7,394 nt of DNA from CAZAGT01 sp964484515 (GTDB lineage: Bacteria > Desulfobacterota > DSM-4660 > Desulfatiglandales > HGW-15): NCBI GenBank assembly GCA_964484515.1, contig CAZAGT010000263.1, positions 1-7,394 of the forward strand. Direction: 5' to 3'. Below the pieces are notes generated by a model that made no database searches, was not told where the DNA came from, and saw nothing but the letters and a program-made list of their open reading frames with translations. Below are positions 1 to 5,913 of the stretch, in pieces. Made by a program: the position numbers and the translations under genes. How positions within the stretch are numbered: position 1 is the stretch's first letter; each line of letters starts with the position of its first letter.

Positions 1-516
1 GGAAACCGATCGCGGGATCTGTATGCTGAATTGGAAAAACTGTCTCTTCGGCATGGGAATGTGAAGGTCGGTGTCGAGCAGGTCCAAGAGCTCGCCGTCC
101 ATAGCCGGATCTATACGATCTTCGAACTCATGACAGCCGTTTCGGCCAAACGGCGTGCTGACGCACTCAGGGTCTTAGGCAGATTCCTGGAAGAGGAAGA
201 CAAACGGGAAGGCCCCCTTCGGATCATCGGCATGCTGAACAGGCAAGTCAGGTTGCTCTGGTACACGAAAGACGTTCTGGCCAAGGGGGGCGGCGTACAG
301 GATGTGGGCAAAAAGCTGGGTGCAGCCCGGTTTTCAGCCCCGGAGTTTGTCAAGTACTCCAAGGGATGGTCAGTGGCGGAACTCGCACAGGGAATCCGCA
401 TCCTCTATGAGGCCGAGGGACGCCTCAAATCGGGTTCCCATCCCAAGCTGATCGTCGAAAACCTGATACTGGCGCTATGTCGTCCGGCGGAAACTACGCT
501 GATGGCAGTTGATTAA
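1..516 (+). CDS. holA: DNA polymerase III subunit delta, C-terminal part (5' end outside window)
   Basis: The delta subunit opens and loads the beta sliding clamp as part of the cytoplasmic clamp-loader complex. The reading frame is open from the first base and gives 171 residues before TAA at 514-516, so the true start lies upstream of the window. The opening residues, RDLYAELEKLSLRHG, match the end of the AAA+ region (an ELEKL-type helix), and the rest resembles the helical collar domain: IFELMTAV, then ALRVLGRFLEEE, then a RQVRLLWYTKDVL segment, and a final LKSG before the last helix. This is recognised from memory of the family, not by alignment. The internal TTG at 31 lies inside the ELEKL helix and is not a real start. 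The 3' end overlaps the convergent rpsT gene by 23 bp, and no terminator hairpin is visible between them. Confidence 0.88.
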   Translation, partial: GNRSRDLYAELEKLSLRHGNVKVGVEQVQELAVHSRIYTIFELMTAVSAKRRADALRVLGRFLEEEDKREGPLRIIGMLNRQVRLLWYTKDVLAKGGGVQDVGKKLGAARFSAPEFVKYSKGWSVAELAQGIRILYEAEGRLKSGSHPKLIVENLILALCRPAETTLMAVD

Positions 517-763
517 CAAGGCGGTTAAGACGGGATATCTTCCGGGAAGCGGCATTCTTATGAATGACGCCCTTCGAAACAGTCCGCTGTAAGGTCGCAA
601 CGGCCTCACGGAGGTTTTCCTTGGCCTTATCCTCGGAGTTATCGGCCACGGCCGCCCTCACGGCCCTGACCGCTTTCTTCGCCTTGGTCCTGTAGGCTTG
701 GTTCCTCACTTTTTTGATCTTGCTTTGCCGCGCTCGCTTGAGCGCCGATTTATGGTTAGCCAA
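494..763 (-). CDS. rpsT: 30S ribosomal protein S20
   Basis: S20 is a primary 16S rRNA-binding protein of the small ribosomal subunit. The 89-residue product has the family's normal length and the signature MANHKSALKRARQ N-terminus. A Lys/Arg/Ala-rich helical body follows, and then a GVIHKNAASRKISRLNRLV segment typical of the S20 C-terminus. The start codon is TTG (complement of 761-763). It is supported by an exact AGGAGG Shine-Dalgarno at 775-780, 11 nt upstream, and by the family N-terminus. E. coli rpsT also uses UUG, which is linked to its translational autocontrol, so the rare start may be functional here too; that is inference. The gene is divergent from murJ and its 3' end overlaps holA. 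Confidence 0.97.
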   Translation of the reverse strand: MANHKSALKRARQSKIKKVRNQAYRTKAKKAVRAVRAAVADNSEDKAKENLREAVATLQRTVSKGVIHKNAASRKISRLNRLVNQLPSA

Positions 764-808
764 ATTCTTGAGATCCTCCTACGCTACTCTAGCTTGTCTT
801 AAGCACAC

Positions 809-837
809 TTCATAAGAGACTCTGCGAGCGTTGTCAA
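809..837 (-). promoter_or_regulatory. Sigma-70-type promoter of rpsT
   Basis: Reading the minus strand, a perfect TTGACA (837-832) is followed after exactly 17 nt by TATGAA (814-809, 4 of 6 consensus). Transcription would begin near 802, giving a leader of about 40 nt before the TTG start of rpsT. No comparable promoter was found facing murJ. Confidence 0.75.
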
Positions 838-859
838 GTCAAAATCAGGACGCTCGCAG
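822..859. repeat. Perfect 10-bp inverted repeat around the rpsT -35 box
   Basis: CTGCGAGCGT at 822-831 is the exact reverse complement of ACGCTCGCAG at 850-859, with 18 bp between the arms. The -35 hexamer of the rpsT promoter sits at the edge of the enclosed spacer, and one arm fills part of the -35/-10 spacer. The position suits an operator for a dimeric regulator, or a DNA/RNA hairpin on the murJ side. No known regulator motif is recognised. Confidence 0.6.
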
Positions 860-930
860 TGCACCTGGGAAGCTGGTGGGGGCACCGCCGATCTGAATGA
901 ACCGTCTTCTCTGCGCAGTGGTAGGTCTTT

Positions 931-2541
931 GTGGAGCATAAGGGCAACGCCATATCCGAGAACCGAAATGTCAGCCGTGCTGCCGGCGTTATCGGTTTCT
1001 ACACCTTCATCAGTCGCATCCTCGGTCTGGTGCGGGACGTCGTTCTTGCGAGGTATTTCGGATCGGGAATGGTCGCCGATGCCTTTTTTGTTGCCTTGCG
1101 CATTCCCAACCTCCTCCGCCGGCTCTTTGCCGAGGGTTCACTGACAATCGCTTTCATCCCCGTCTTTTCTGAGCACCTTCGTCGGAAGGGCAGGTCGGAG
1201 GCCTTACAGTTGGCCTCCATCGTTCTGACCCTTTTGACCCTTACCCTCTCACTCCTTGACGTCATGGGGATCATTCTGGCGCCCTGGATCGTCAGGATTC
1301 AGGCCTTCGGGTTCGGTGGCTCCGGCATCAAGTATGAACTCACTGTGCTCCTTACGCGAATCACGTTTCCTTATGTCTTCCTGATCGGCCTCACCGCCCT
1401 TTGCATGGGTATTCTGAATTCCCTAAGGCATTTCGCCGCACCTGCCGCGGCGCCCATATTTCTAAACGTTGGGATCATCGGGGCGACCCTCTGGATTGCC
1501 CCCCGCTTCGCGGAGCCCATCGTGGGGGTAGCGATCGGGGTCCTCATTGGCGGGGTTCTCCAGGTGAGCCTTCAGGTCCCATGGATCCTCAAAGCGGGCG
1601 TACCCCTGGCCCCGACCTGGATGCCTGACCACCCCGCCGTGAAAAAGATCGGGGTACTCATGTTGCCGGCCCTATTCGGCTCGGCTATCTACCAGTTTAA
1701 TCATTTCATCGGCACTCTCCTGGCATCGTTCCTTCCTGAGGGGAGCGTTTCGTGGTTGTACTACGCCGACCGACTCGTCCAGTTCCCCTTGGGGGTCTTT
1801 GCGATCGCCGTCAGCACGGCCGCTCTTCCGTCCTTTTCAAGACAAGTGGCGGCGCAGGACCTCAGGGAACTCGTCGAGACCCTCGAGCATGCCCTCCGGC
1901 TCGTTTTTTTTATTGCGATTCCGTCGACCGTGGGGCTCATGATCACAGGCAGATTGCTCATCAAGGTCTTTTTCGAACGGGGAGCCTTTGACGCCCAATC
2001 GGGCGCCATGACGTATGAGGCCCTCTTAGGGTATTCGATCGGCCTCTGGGCTTTCTCAGGTATCCGCATTTTGGCCTCGGTCTTCTACGCCTTTCAGGAT
2101 ACCCGGACGCCGGTGAAGATCGCTGCTGTCGCCCTGGTTGCCAATCTCCTATTCAGCCTACTCCTGATGGGCCCACTCAAGCATGGGGGGCTTGCCCTGG
2201 CACTCTCCTTGGCCTCGACACTTCAGTTTGCGCTCTTGGCCTATGCCCTCAAGCTCAGGCTAAGGACCTGGCTCCTCGTACCGATCATAAGCTCAGCCCT
2301 CAGGTCGATCCTTAGTTCGGTCATCATGGCCGTATGCGTCTATGCCCTTTACGATACGCTCTGGCTCGAGAAGATATCACCCAGTGGTCTGTATTCGGGC
2401 GGAATCCTGATCGCACTCGTATTGAGCGGAATGTTTATCTACCTGTTAGCAGCCCGGATCTTGGGGTGTCCCGAAGCAAGCACCTGCTTGGATTTGGCAA
2501 AACCGCTTTTGAAAAAGATCGGGTCCAAACCGAATCGCTAA
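931..2541 (+). CDS. murJ: Lipid II flippase MurJ (MviN family)
   Basis: MurJ flips lipid II across the cytoplasmic membrane for peptidoglycan synthesis. The 536-residue product is of usual length (about 510-550) and is a multi-pass membrane protein of the MOP exporter superfamily. The N-terminal signature is intact: SRILGLVRD at 28-36, then ADAFFVALRIPNLLRR at 49-64 and AEG at 67-69. R29, R35, D50, R63/R64 and E68 correspond to residues essential in E. coli MurJ. The cavity motif YYADR is at 277-281, and TPVKIA and GPLKHGGL follow in the C-terminal half. GTG at 931 is chosen because an in-frame TAG lies at 922-924 and no other start occurs before the conserved region. The Shine-Dalgarno is weak (TAGG at 922-925). 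No clear promoter or terminator is seen. Confidence 0.96.
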   Translation: MEHKGNAISENRNVSRAAGVIGFYTFISRILGLVRDVVLARYFGSGMVADAFFVALRIPNLLRRLFAEGSLTIAFIPVFSEHLRRKGRSEALQLASIVLTLLTLTLSLLDVMGIILAPWIVRIQAFGFGGSGIKYELTVLLTRITFPYVFLIGLTALCMGILNSLRHFAAPAAAPIFLNVGIIGATLWIAPRFAEPIVGVAIGVLIGGVLQVSLQVPWILKAGVPLAPTWMPDHPAVKKIGVLMLPALFGSAIYQFNHFIGTLLASFLPEGSVSWLYYADRLVQFPLGVFAIAVSTAALPSFSRQVAAQDLRELVETLEHALRLVFFIAIPSTVGLMITGRLLIKVFFERGAFDAQSGAMTYEALLGYSIGLWAFSGIRILASVFYAFQDTRTPVKIAAVALVANLLFSLLLMGPLKHGGLALALSLASTLQFALLAYALKLRLRTWLLVPIISSALRSILSSVIMAVCVYALYDTLWLEKISPSGLYSGGILIALVLSGMFIYLLAARILGCPEASTCLDLAKPLLKKIGSKPNR

Positions 2542-2579
2542 GGTGAGTTTGGGTCCTGCCTCATAACCGCTCAAGATTC

Positions 2580-2608
2580 TTGACAAAAAAGAAGATTTCG
2601 TGTAGAGT
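2580..2608 (+). promoter_or_regulatory. Sigma-70-type promoter for the PilZ gene
   Basis: A perfect TTGACA at 2580-2585 and TAGAGT at 2603-2608 (4 of 6 to TATAAT) are separated by 17 nt, in an A/T-rich stretch just after murJ. The transcript would begin near 2615, leaving a leader of about 210 nt before the PilZ start. The PilZ gene is therefore probably transcribed on its own rather than with murJ. Confidence 0.72.
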
Positions 2609-2668
2609 TATTAAAATCGGCTCAAATCGCTGGTAGAATACCCCCTACTTTTGGATAGGCTTTACTGT

Positions 2669-2749
2669 GCCATAAGGCCCAAAAAGGTGTGTCAACGCGC
2701 TCGAAAGCCGGGATGCCGAGGAGTCTGCTGGCACCTTATTGGGCATGGC
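2669..2749 (+). promoter_or_regulatory. Structured RNA leader upstream of the PilZ gene
   Basis: The leader can form a long interrupted helix. GCCAT (2669-2673) pairs with ATGGC (2745-2749). After a 3-nt bulge, GCCCAA (2677-2682) pairs with TTGGGC (2739-2744). Past a 1x1 A/A mismatch, AAGGTG (2684-2689) pairs with CACCTT (2732-2737). The helix closes a region of about 42 nt, 2690-2731, in which CTCG (2700-2703) can pair with CGAG (2717-2720). A further 6-bp helix, GATCGG (2763-2768) with CCGATC (2793-2798), lies between this element and the start codon. Seventeen pairs in one co-linear stem are hard to dismiss as chance. No known riboswitch class is recognised; a cis-acting element or a small RNA are both possible. 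Confidence 0.5.
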
Positions 2750-2807
2750 GGAAAGAGGCCGAGATCGGGCAACAAGCGGTGATCAGCAAGGGCCGATCAG
2801 GAGAAAA

Positions 2808-2821
2808 GGGGGATAGGGTGA
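2808..2821 (+). repeat. 14-bp direct repeat copy 1, covering the PilZ ribosome-binding region
   Basis: GGGGGATAGGGTGA occurs here and again, identically, at 5830-5843. Here its GGGTGA end lies 3 nt before the PilZ ATG and probably serves as the Shine-Dalgarno, because GGTGA matches the 16S anti-SD. A better-looking AGGAG at 2799-2803 is too far from the start to serve. The second copy precedes no obvious start codon. The repeat is G-rich and could be coincidental. Confidence 0.35.
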
Positions 2822-2824
2822 ACT

Positions 2825-3157
2825 ATGGAGAAGGGCTTTGAAGATAAGCGATCCGAACCACGCACTGTCGTCGACCAATACTACAGCGTCGAGTTCTCGG
2901 TCAAAGACATCGACTCGGTCTATCAATTCCGGATATGGAACACCTCATCTAAGGGCATATGCGTGCTCGTCAAAGAGGGTTCCGCCCTATTGAAGTACTT
3001 GAAGGTAGGCGACGTATTGAACATGAAATACTATAAGACGGAATCGCCCGAATCCAGCGACTCGATCAACACGGAAATCAGGCATATTACAAAGGATGAA
3101 GACGGCCGTTTCAAGGGGCACTACCTGATCGGCCTGTCAATCCTGGAGAGATCTTGA
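2825..3157 (+). CDS. Single-domain PilZ protein (predicted c-di-GMP receptor)
   Basis: PilZ domains bind cyclic di-GMP and relay it to motility, exopolysaccharide or other outputs; this one is cytoplasmic with no partner domain. The 110-residue product carries both diagnostic motifs. RSEPR at 9-13 fits RxxxR, and NTSSKG at 39-44 fits [D/N]xSxxG. These are followed by a beta-rich barrel (ICVLVKEGS, LKVGDVLNMKYY) and a closing GHYLIGLSI strand. The ATG at 2825 is chosen because it places RxxxR near the N-terminus and has GGGTGA just upstream. The gene has its own promoter and a structured leader. It overlaps the convergent cytochrome gene by 21 bp, so the two transcripts are complementary at their ends. 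The downstream target cannot be read from the context. Confidence 0.88.
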   Translation: MEKGFEDKRSEPRTVVDQYYSVEFSVKDIDSVYQFRIWNTSSKGICVLVKEGSALLKYLKVGDVLNMKYYKTESPESSDSINTEIRHITKDEDGRFKGHYLIGLSILERS

Positions 3158-4660
3158 CTCCATGGAAGTATCGCCCGATCCTCTTCGCATGTCTAGCCAA
3201 TCCTCCAACTCGCACACGCCTCTGGCCAGATGATAGCGCCCATTGGCAAAGACACCGTAATCCCCTCCGCAGCCCATAGCTGAAGTAAAACGCACCGAAT
3301 TGGCGTAAAACAGCCAGACATCGCTCCAGATCTTTTCGCTGAATTCATCGAACGGATTACTCCCATCGAGATGCCCGGATGCCAGGCCTTCCTTCCAGAT
3401 CTCCGTCATGACCTGGGTAGCGGTAAGGGTGGCGCGGTTGGTCTCTTTGATCGAATTCAAAAAGCGAGCCCAGTAGCCGTTGACCCAGGAAGGGTCGTGG
3501 CAGGACAGGCAGCCGGCCTGCATCGTCTGGCGACGTTCCATCTGCTCCTTTTGATTCACAAGATACTTTGAAGCGAAGCCTCCCGCGAAATCCGTGGGCA
3601 AGGACAGTCCGTCCTTGTTTCTGATCACCGTCGTATCGGCGTCCTTAGGGTGCGGGTGAGCGTAGATCAGGCCAAAGAGGCGCCATGGCAAGCGGTTTTG
3701 GACTTCGTGGCTCCGCTTGACAACGACCTCGCCCTCCGTATTAACAAGGAGACTGATATGGCAGGCGGCGCAGGTCGGGGCGTTAAAGTCCTCTCCCACG
3801 GTCCAGGGGACTTTTTTGAGGTCCCAGTCTCGCTGCCGGGTAGAGAAGATATTACCGTGCTTGCTGGCCGTGTATACCTTGAAGGCCGGGACGTCCGGTC
3901 CGACGTGGCACTCCTTACAGGTGTAAGGTTTGCGGGCCATTTCGATCGCATACTCGTGCCGTGCGTGGCAGGCGGAACATGAACCGCGGCTTCCGTCCAG
4001 GTTGATACGACCCACGCCCTGATTCGGCCATCCCGAGATGACGGGGAACTTCATCTCGTCCATATCGGTCTCGCGAATCTCAGTGCCCGTTACCTCGAGG
4101 CGGGTCCCATGACAGTAAAGGCAGGACTCCTCGCCCGTGGCTTTGTTGGCCGGTTCCAAAGACACCTTGCCATCTTCGAAGATCGGCGAGTCGTTAACAG
4201 CACTTTGCAGGAGTCCGTAAACGGGATTATTGACCAGATTGCCGTGGGCATGGGACATGAGGTTGCGCTCAAACTGGGCGGCTTCCTCACGGTGGCATAC
4301 GGCGCAGTCATTAGGACTGACCACGACGTGGACATCATAGCCGTTGTGGTCAAAGGTGTCTTTGTGCGCCTCGGGTCGGAGAGTGTGGCATTCGGCGCAC
4401 CCTACGACGGTATCTTTCAGCGGCCCGGGCACAGTTTCGCTTGACACCTTGCGGGCGAGCCCTTTCACAGCCATGGCCTCGGCCGGGGACACCAATGCAT
4501 GCCGGCTCTTGCGCCAGCCCTTCACAATGCCCGGATTGAACGTGGCGTGGCAGCTCAGGCACTCATCCGTGGGATCACTGATCCCTGTTTGTGCGATCGC
4601 TGCCGACCATAGGCCGCAGAGGCAGGCGAGAAACGAGATGACTCCAATGGCGGTCTTCAT
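3137..4660 (-). CDS. Exported octaheme cytochrome c, hydroxylamine oxidoreductase (HAO) family
   Basis: The family interconverts nitrogen compounds such as hydroxylamine, hydrazine and nitrite in the periplasm. The 507-residue product begins with a signal peptide, probably cleaved after AIA (residues 21-23). Eight CXXCH sites bind heme c, starting at C34, C88, C119, C180, C228, C248, C297 and C384. Length, heme spacing and motifs fit HAO rather than tetra- or pentaheme reductases: GRINLDGSRGSCSACHARH (217-235), SKHGNI (266-271) and RLPWR (323-327) after the seventh heme. The C-terminal stretch AMGCGGDYGVFANGRYHL (461-478) resembles, from memory, the group lacking the Tyr-heme P460 cross-link, such as nitrite-reducing IhOCC and epsilon-HAO. 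Reductive use is therefore favoured but unproven. A GAGGAG site lies 9 nt before the ATG. It is the second gene of a likely operon. No NapC/NrfH-type quinol oxidase is in view. Confidence 0.85.
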   Translation of the reverse strand: MKTAIGVISFLACLCGLWSAAIAQTGISDPTDECLSCHATFNPGIVKGWRKSRHALVSPAEAMAVKGLARKVSSETVPGPLKDTVVGCAECHTLRPEAHKDTFDHNGYDVHVVVSPNDCAVCHREEAAQFERNLMSHAHGNLVNNPVYGLLQSAVNDSPIFEDGKVSLEPANKATGEESCLYCHGTRLEVTGTEIRETDMDEMKFPVISGWPNQGVGRINLDGSRGSCSACHARHEYAIEMARKPYTCKECHVGPDVPAFKVYTASKHGNIFSTRQRDWDLKKVPWTVGEDFNAPTCAACHISLLVNTEGEVVVKRSHEVQNRLPWRLFGLIYAHPHPKDADTTVIRNKDGLSLPTDFAGGFASKYLVNQKEQMERRQTMQAGCLSCHDPSWVNGYWARFLNSIKETNRATLTATQVMTEIWKEGLASGHLDGSNPFDEFSEKIWSDVWLFYANSVRFTSAMGCGGDYGVFANGRYHLARGVCELEDWLDMRRGSGDTSMESRSLQD

Positions 4661-4746
4661 GACGGCTATCTCCTCTGTGCTGGAAAAGGGGGGGTGTAGC
4701 GGCGTATTCGTCTGAAACTCGGAAAGATTTCATTTCTTGAGGCTTC

Positions 4747-5580
4747 TTAGAGACCGAACACTGCACGATGTTGCCTATATCGGAGATAGTGCTCGGCAAT
4801 GAAATTGAGCGGTTTCTTCGCCTTTCGGAAGTTTTCGTGGAGGGTCCAGAATACATCGGATAGCGCCAATTCTTGGGCCGATTGATGCTCGGCGGCCAGT
4901 CTATAGAACTTACGGCCCTCTTTATCATAGTCCTCCGGGGCGATGCGCTTCCTGCCGGTGATCTGGGGCCTGGTCTCCCGAGAAAGGGGATAGCGGTAGT
5001 CCCGGTCGGCATAGCTCGGGAATATGCCCAGCACGAACAAGCAGATATCGGCGATCCGTTTATAGAACGTCAGCCTGTGTCTCTCCTCCACGGCATCGGC
5101 AAAGGCCATCAGGCTATGAATATCGAGGTCATTGAACCTGATCTTCTTCCAGACCCCCTTCCTGACTCGAAAGGAGAGGGCGTAGCTTTCAATCCGGGTG
5201 AAGGAGGATAGCATATCGGCAAGGTAAAGCAACAGAGTTCTGTCCGCTAGGATTTCAACCACGTCGTCCGTATCAAATATGGGGATCGTCATGGTCCCTT
5301 CTCTTTCAACGGTGTAGCCCGCATTTTCCAGTTCGCTGGCGGCCCTGCGCAGCAGGATCTCAAAAAAGAGGGTGGGTGAGATCTTCAAGAATATTTCGTC
5401 ATCATTCATGACTCGCCTGAACACCTTCCGATCTCCGGCAAAGGTGTTGCGGAAGTCTTCATCTTCCCTGATGATCTGCTTGAGCCTTTCCTTATCGGTG
5501 ACCTCTGAGGTGGTCGTTTCAACGAGAAAACTCAGATCCTGATCAGACAGGTGCACTCCTTTAAGGTTCGGCAACGACAT
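4747..5580 (-). CDS. Protein of unknown function, first full gene of the cytochrome operon
   Basis: No function is assigned. The 277-residue product has no signal peptide, no obvious transmembrane helix, no CXXCH and a single Cys, so it is probably cytoplasmic. It looks mostly helical and highly charged. An acidic N-terminal part contains LKQIIREDEDFRN and VFRRVMNDDEIFLKISP. A middle part contains LLYLADMLSSFTRIESYA and IRFNDLDIHSLMAFADAVEER. A hydrophobic ICLFVLGIFP stretch follows, and then a Tyr/Arg/His-rich tail (GRKFYRLAAEHQSAQEL, HYLRYRQHRAVFGL). The text is well-formed and looks like a conserved family. ATG at 5580 is preferred over TTG at 5586 because AAGGAG sits 9 nt from the ATG but only 3 nt from the TTG. 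It lies 86 bp upstream of the cytochrome gene on the same strand, so a role in its expression, maturation or sensing is possible. Confidence 0.85.
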   Translation of the reverse strand: MSLPNLKGVHLSDQDLSFLVETTTSEVTDKERLKQIIREDEDFRNTFAGDRKVFRRVMNDDEIFLKISPTLFFEILLRRAASELENAGYTVEREGTMTIPIFDTDDVVEILADRTLLLYLADMLSSFTRIESYALSFRVRKGVWKKIRFNDLDIHSLMAFADAVEERHRLTFYKRIADICLFVLGIFPSYADRDYRYPLSRETRPQITGRKRIAPEDYDKEGRKFYRLAAEHQSAQELALSDVFWTLHENFRKAKKPLNFIAEHYLRYRQHRAVFGL

Positions 5581-5582
5581 CG

Positions 5583-5720
5583 TCAACGACTCCTTTTCAT
5601 CCGCTGGCCTTTAGCAACCTGAAAGCGAACCGCCGAGAAAACGTCTTTCAGGAGGCTTAAGGATAATTTTTCGTCCAAGGTGTTAATATTGTTCTTATTA
5701 TTGGTGTTTGGTGTTGTCAT
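5583..5720 (-). CDS. Possible 45-codon leader ORF
   Basis: An ATG at 5720 opens a 45-residue ORF whose TGA (5583-5585) ends 2 nt before the ATG of the next gene. The AAGGAG of that gene lies inside this ORF, so the two could be translationally coupled. The peptide has a Thr/Asn-rich N-terminus (MTTPNTNNKNNINT) and then a plausible amphipathic segment (LSLSLLKDVFSAVRFQVAKG) with a basic end. The ATG is about 20 nt from the predicted transcription start and has no Shine-Dalgarno; it sits in an unstructured CAA-rich leader. It resembles no peptide I know and may simply be an untranslated leader that happens to be open. Confidence 0.3.
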   Translation of the reverse strand: MTTPNTNNKNNINTLDEKLSLSLLKDVFSAVRFQVAKGQRMKRSR

Positions 5721-5748
5721 TTGTTGTTTGTTATTAAACAGATAGGTG

Positions 5749-5777
5749 AATATAGTGTATTTTGTTTTGTTTCTCAA
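5749..5777 (-). promoter_or_regulatory. Sigma-70-type promoter of the unknown-protein/cytochrome operon
   Basis: On the minus strand, TTGAGA (5777-5772, 5 of 6) and TATATT (5754-5749, 5 of 6) are separated by exactly 17 nt. The region from about 5660 to 5790 is strikingly A/T-rich compared with the coding DNA around it. Transcription would begin near 5742, about 160 nt before the ATG at 5580. No FNR-, HcpR- or NsrR-like palindrome could be recognised by eye next to it. Confidence 0.75.
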
Positions 5778-5829
5778 TTGTCGCTATGGTTCCATGTTTT
5801 GGTAGCACATCGGTGGCAAATTGGCGCGC

Positions 5830-5843
5830 GGGGGATAGGGTGA
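5830..5843 (+). repeat. 14-bp direct repeat copy 2
   Basis: This is the second identical copy of GGGGGATAGGGTGA (the first is at 2808-2821). Its GGGGA start pairs with TCCCC at 5846-5850 to form a small stem. No start codon follows at Shine-Dalgarno distance. Confidence 0.3.
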
Positions 5844-5853
5844 GCTCCCCGAC

Positions 5854-5877
5854 AAAGCGATTTTCCTGGATCGCTTT
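5854..5877. repeat. Perfect 8-bp inverted repeat (hairpin) before the broken accessory gene
   Basis: AAAGCGAT (5854-5861) and ATCGCTTT (5870-5877) are exact reverse complements around an 8-nt loop. No T-run follows on either strand, so it is not a convincing intrinsic terminator. It lies about 35 bp upstream of the presumed start of the broken plus-strand gene and could be an operator, a leader hairpin or a remnant. The rest of 5778-5913 shows no credible gene. Confidence 0.5.
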
Positions 5878-5913
5878 CTCCCGCGTTCACACCAGGGCCA
5901 CACAGGGGGGCAA

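Noticed and set aside
2542..2579. Intrinsic terminator after murJ
   Set aside because: No GC-rich hairpin followed by a T-run is present in this stretch.
2669..2749. A c-di-GMP or SAH riboswitch in the PilZ leader
   Set aside because: The CCGAGGAG string at 2716-2723 recalls the SAH element and the context suggests c-di-GMP, but the remaining conserved blocks of either class could not be found. Kept only as an unclassified structured leader.
4109..4444. 111-residue plus-strand ORF inside the cytochrome gene, with others like it at 3650-3982 and 4344-4715
   Set aside because: These are antisense shadows of the strongly supported heme-binding frame; the CXXCH pattern leaves no doubt about the real strand.
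5583..5777. 64-residue minus-strand ORF starting at TTG 5777
   Set aside because: Its first codons lie on the -35 box of the promoter at 5749-5777, so that transcript cannot include them. Only the part from ATG 5720 could be translated.
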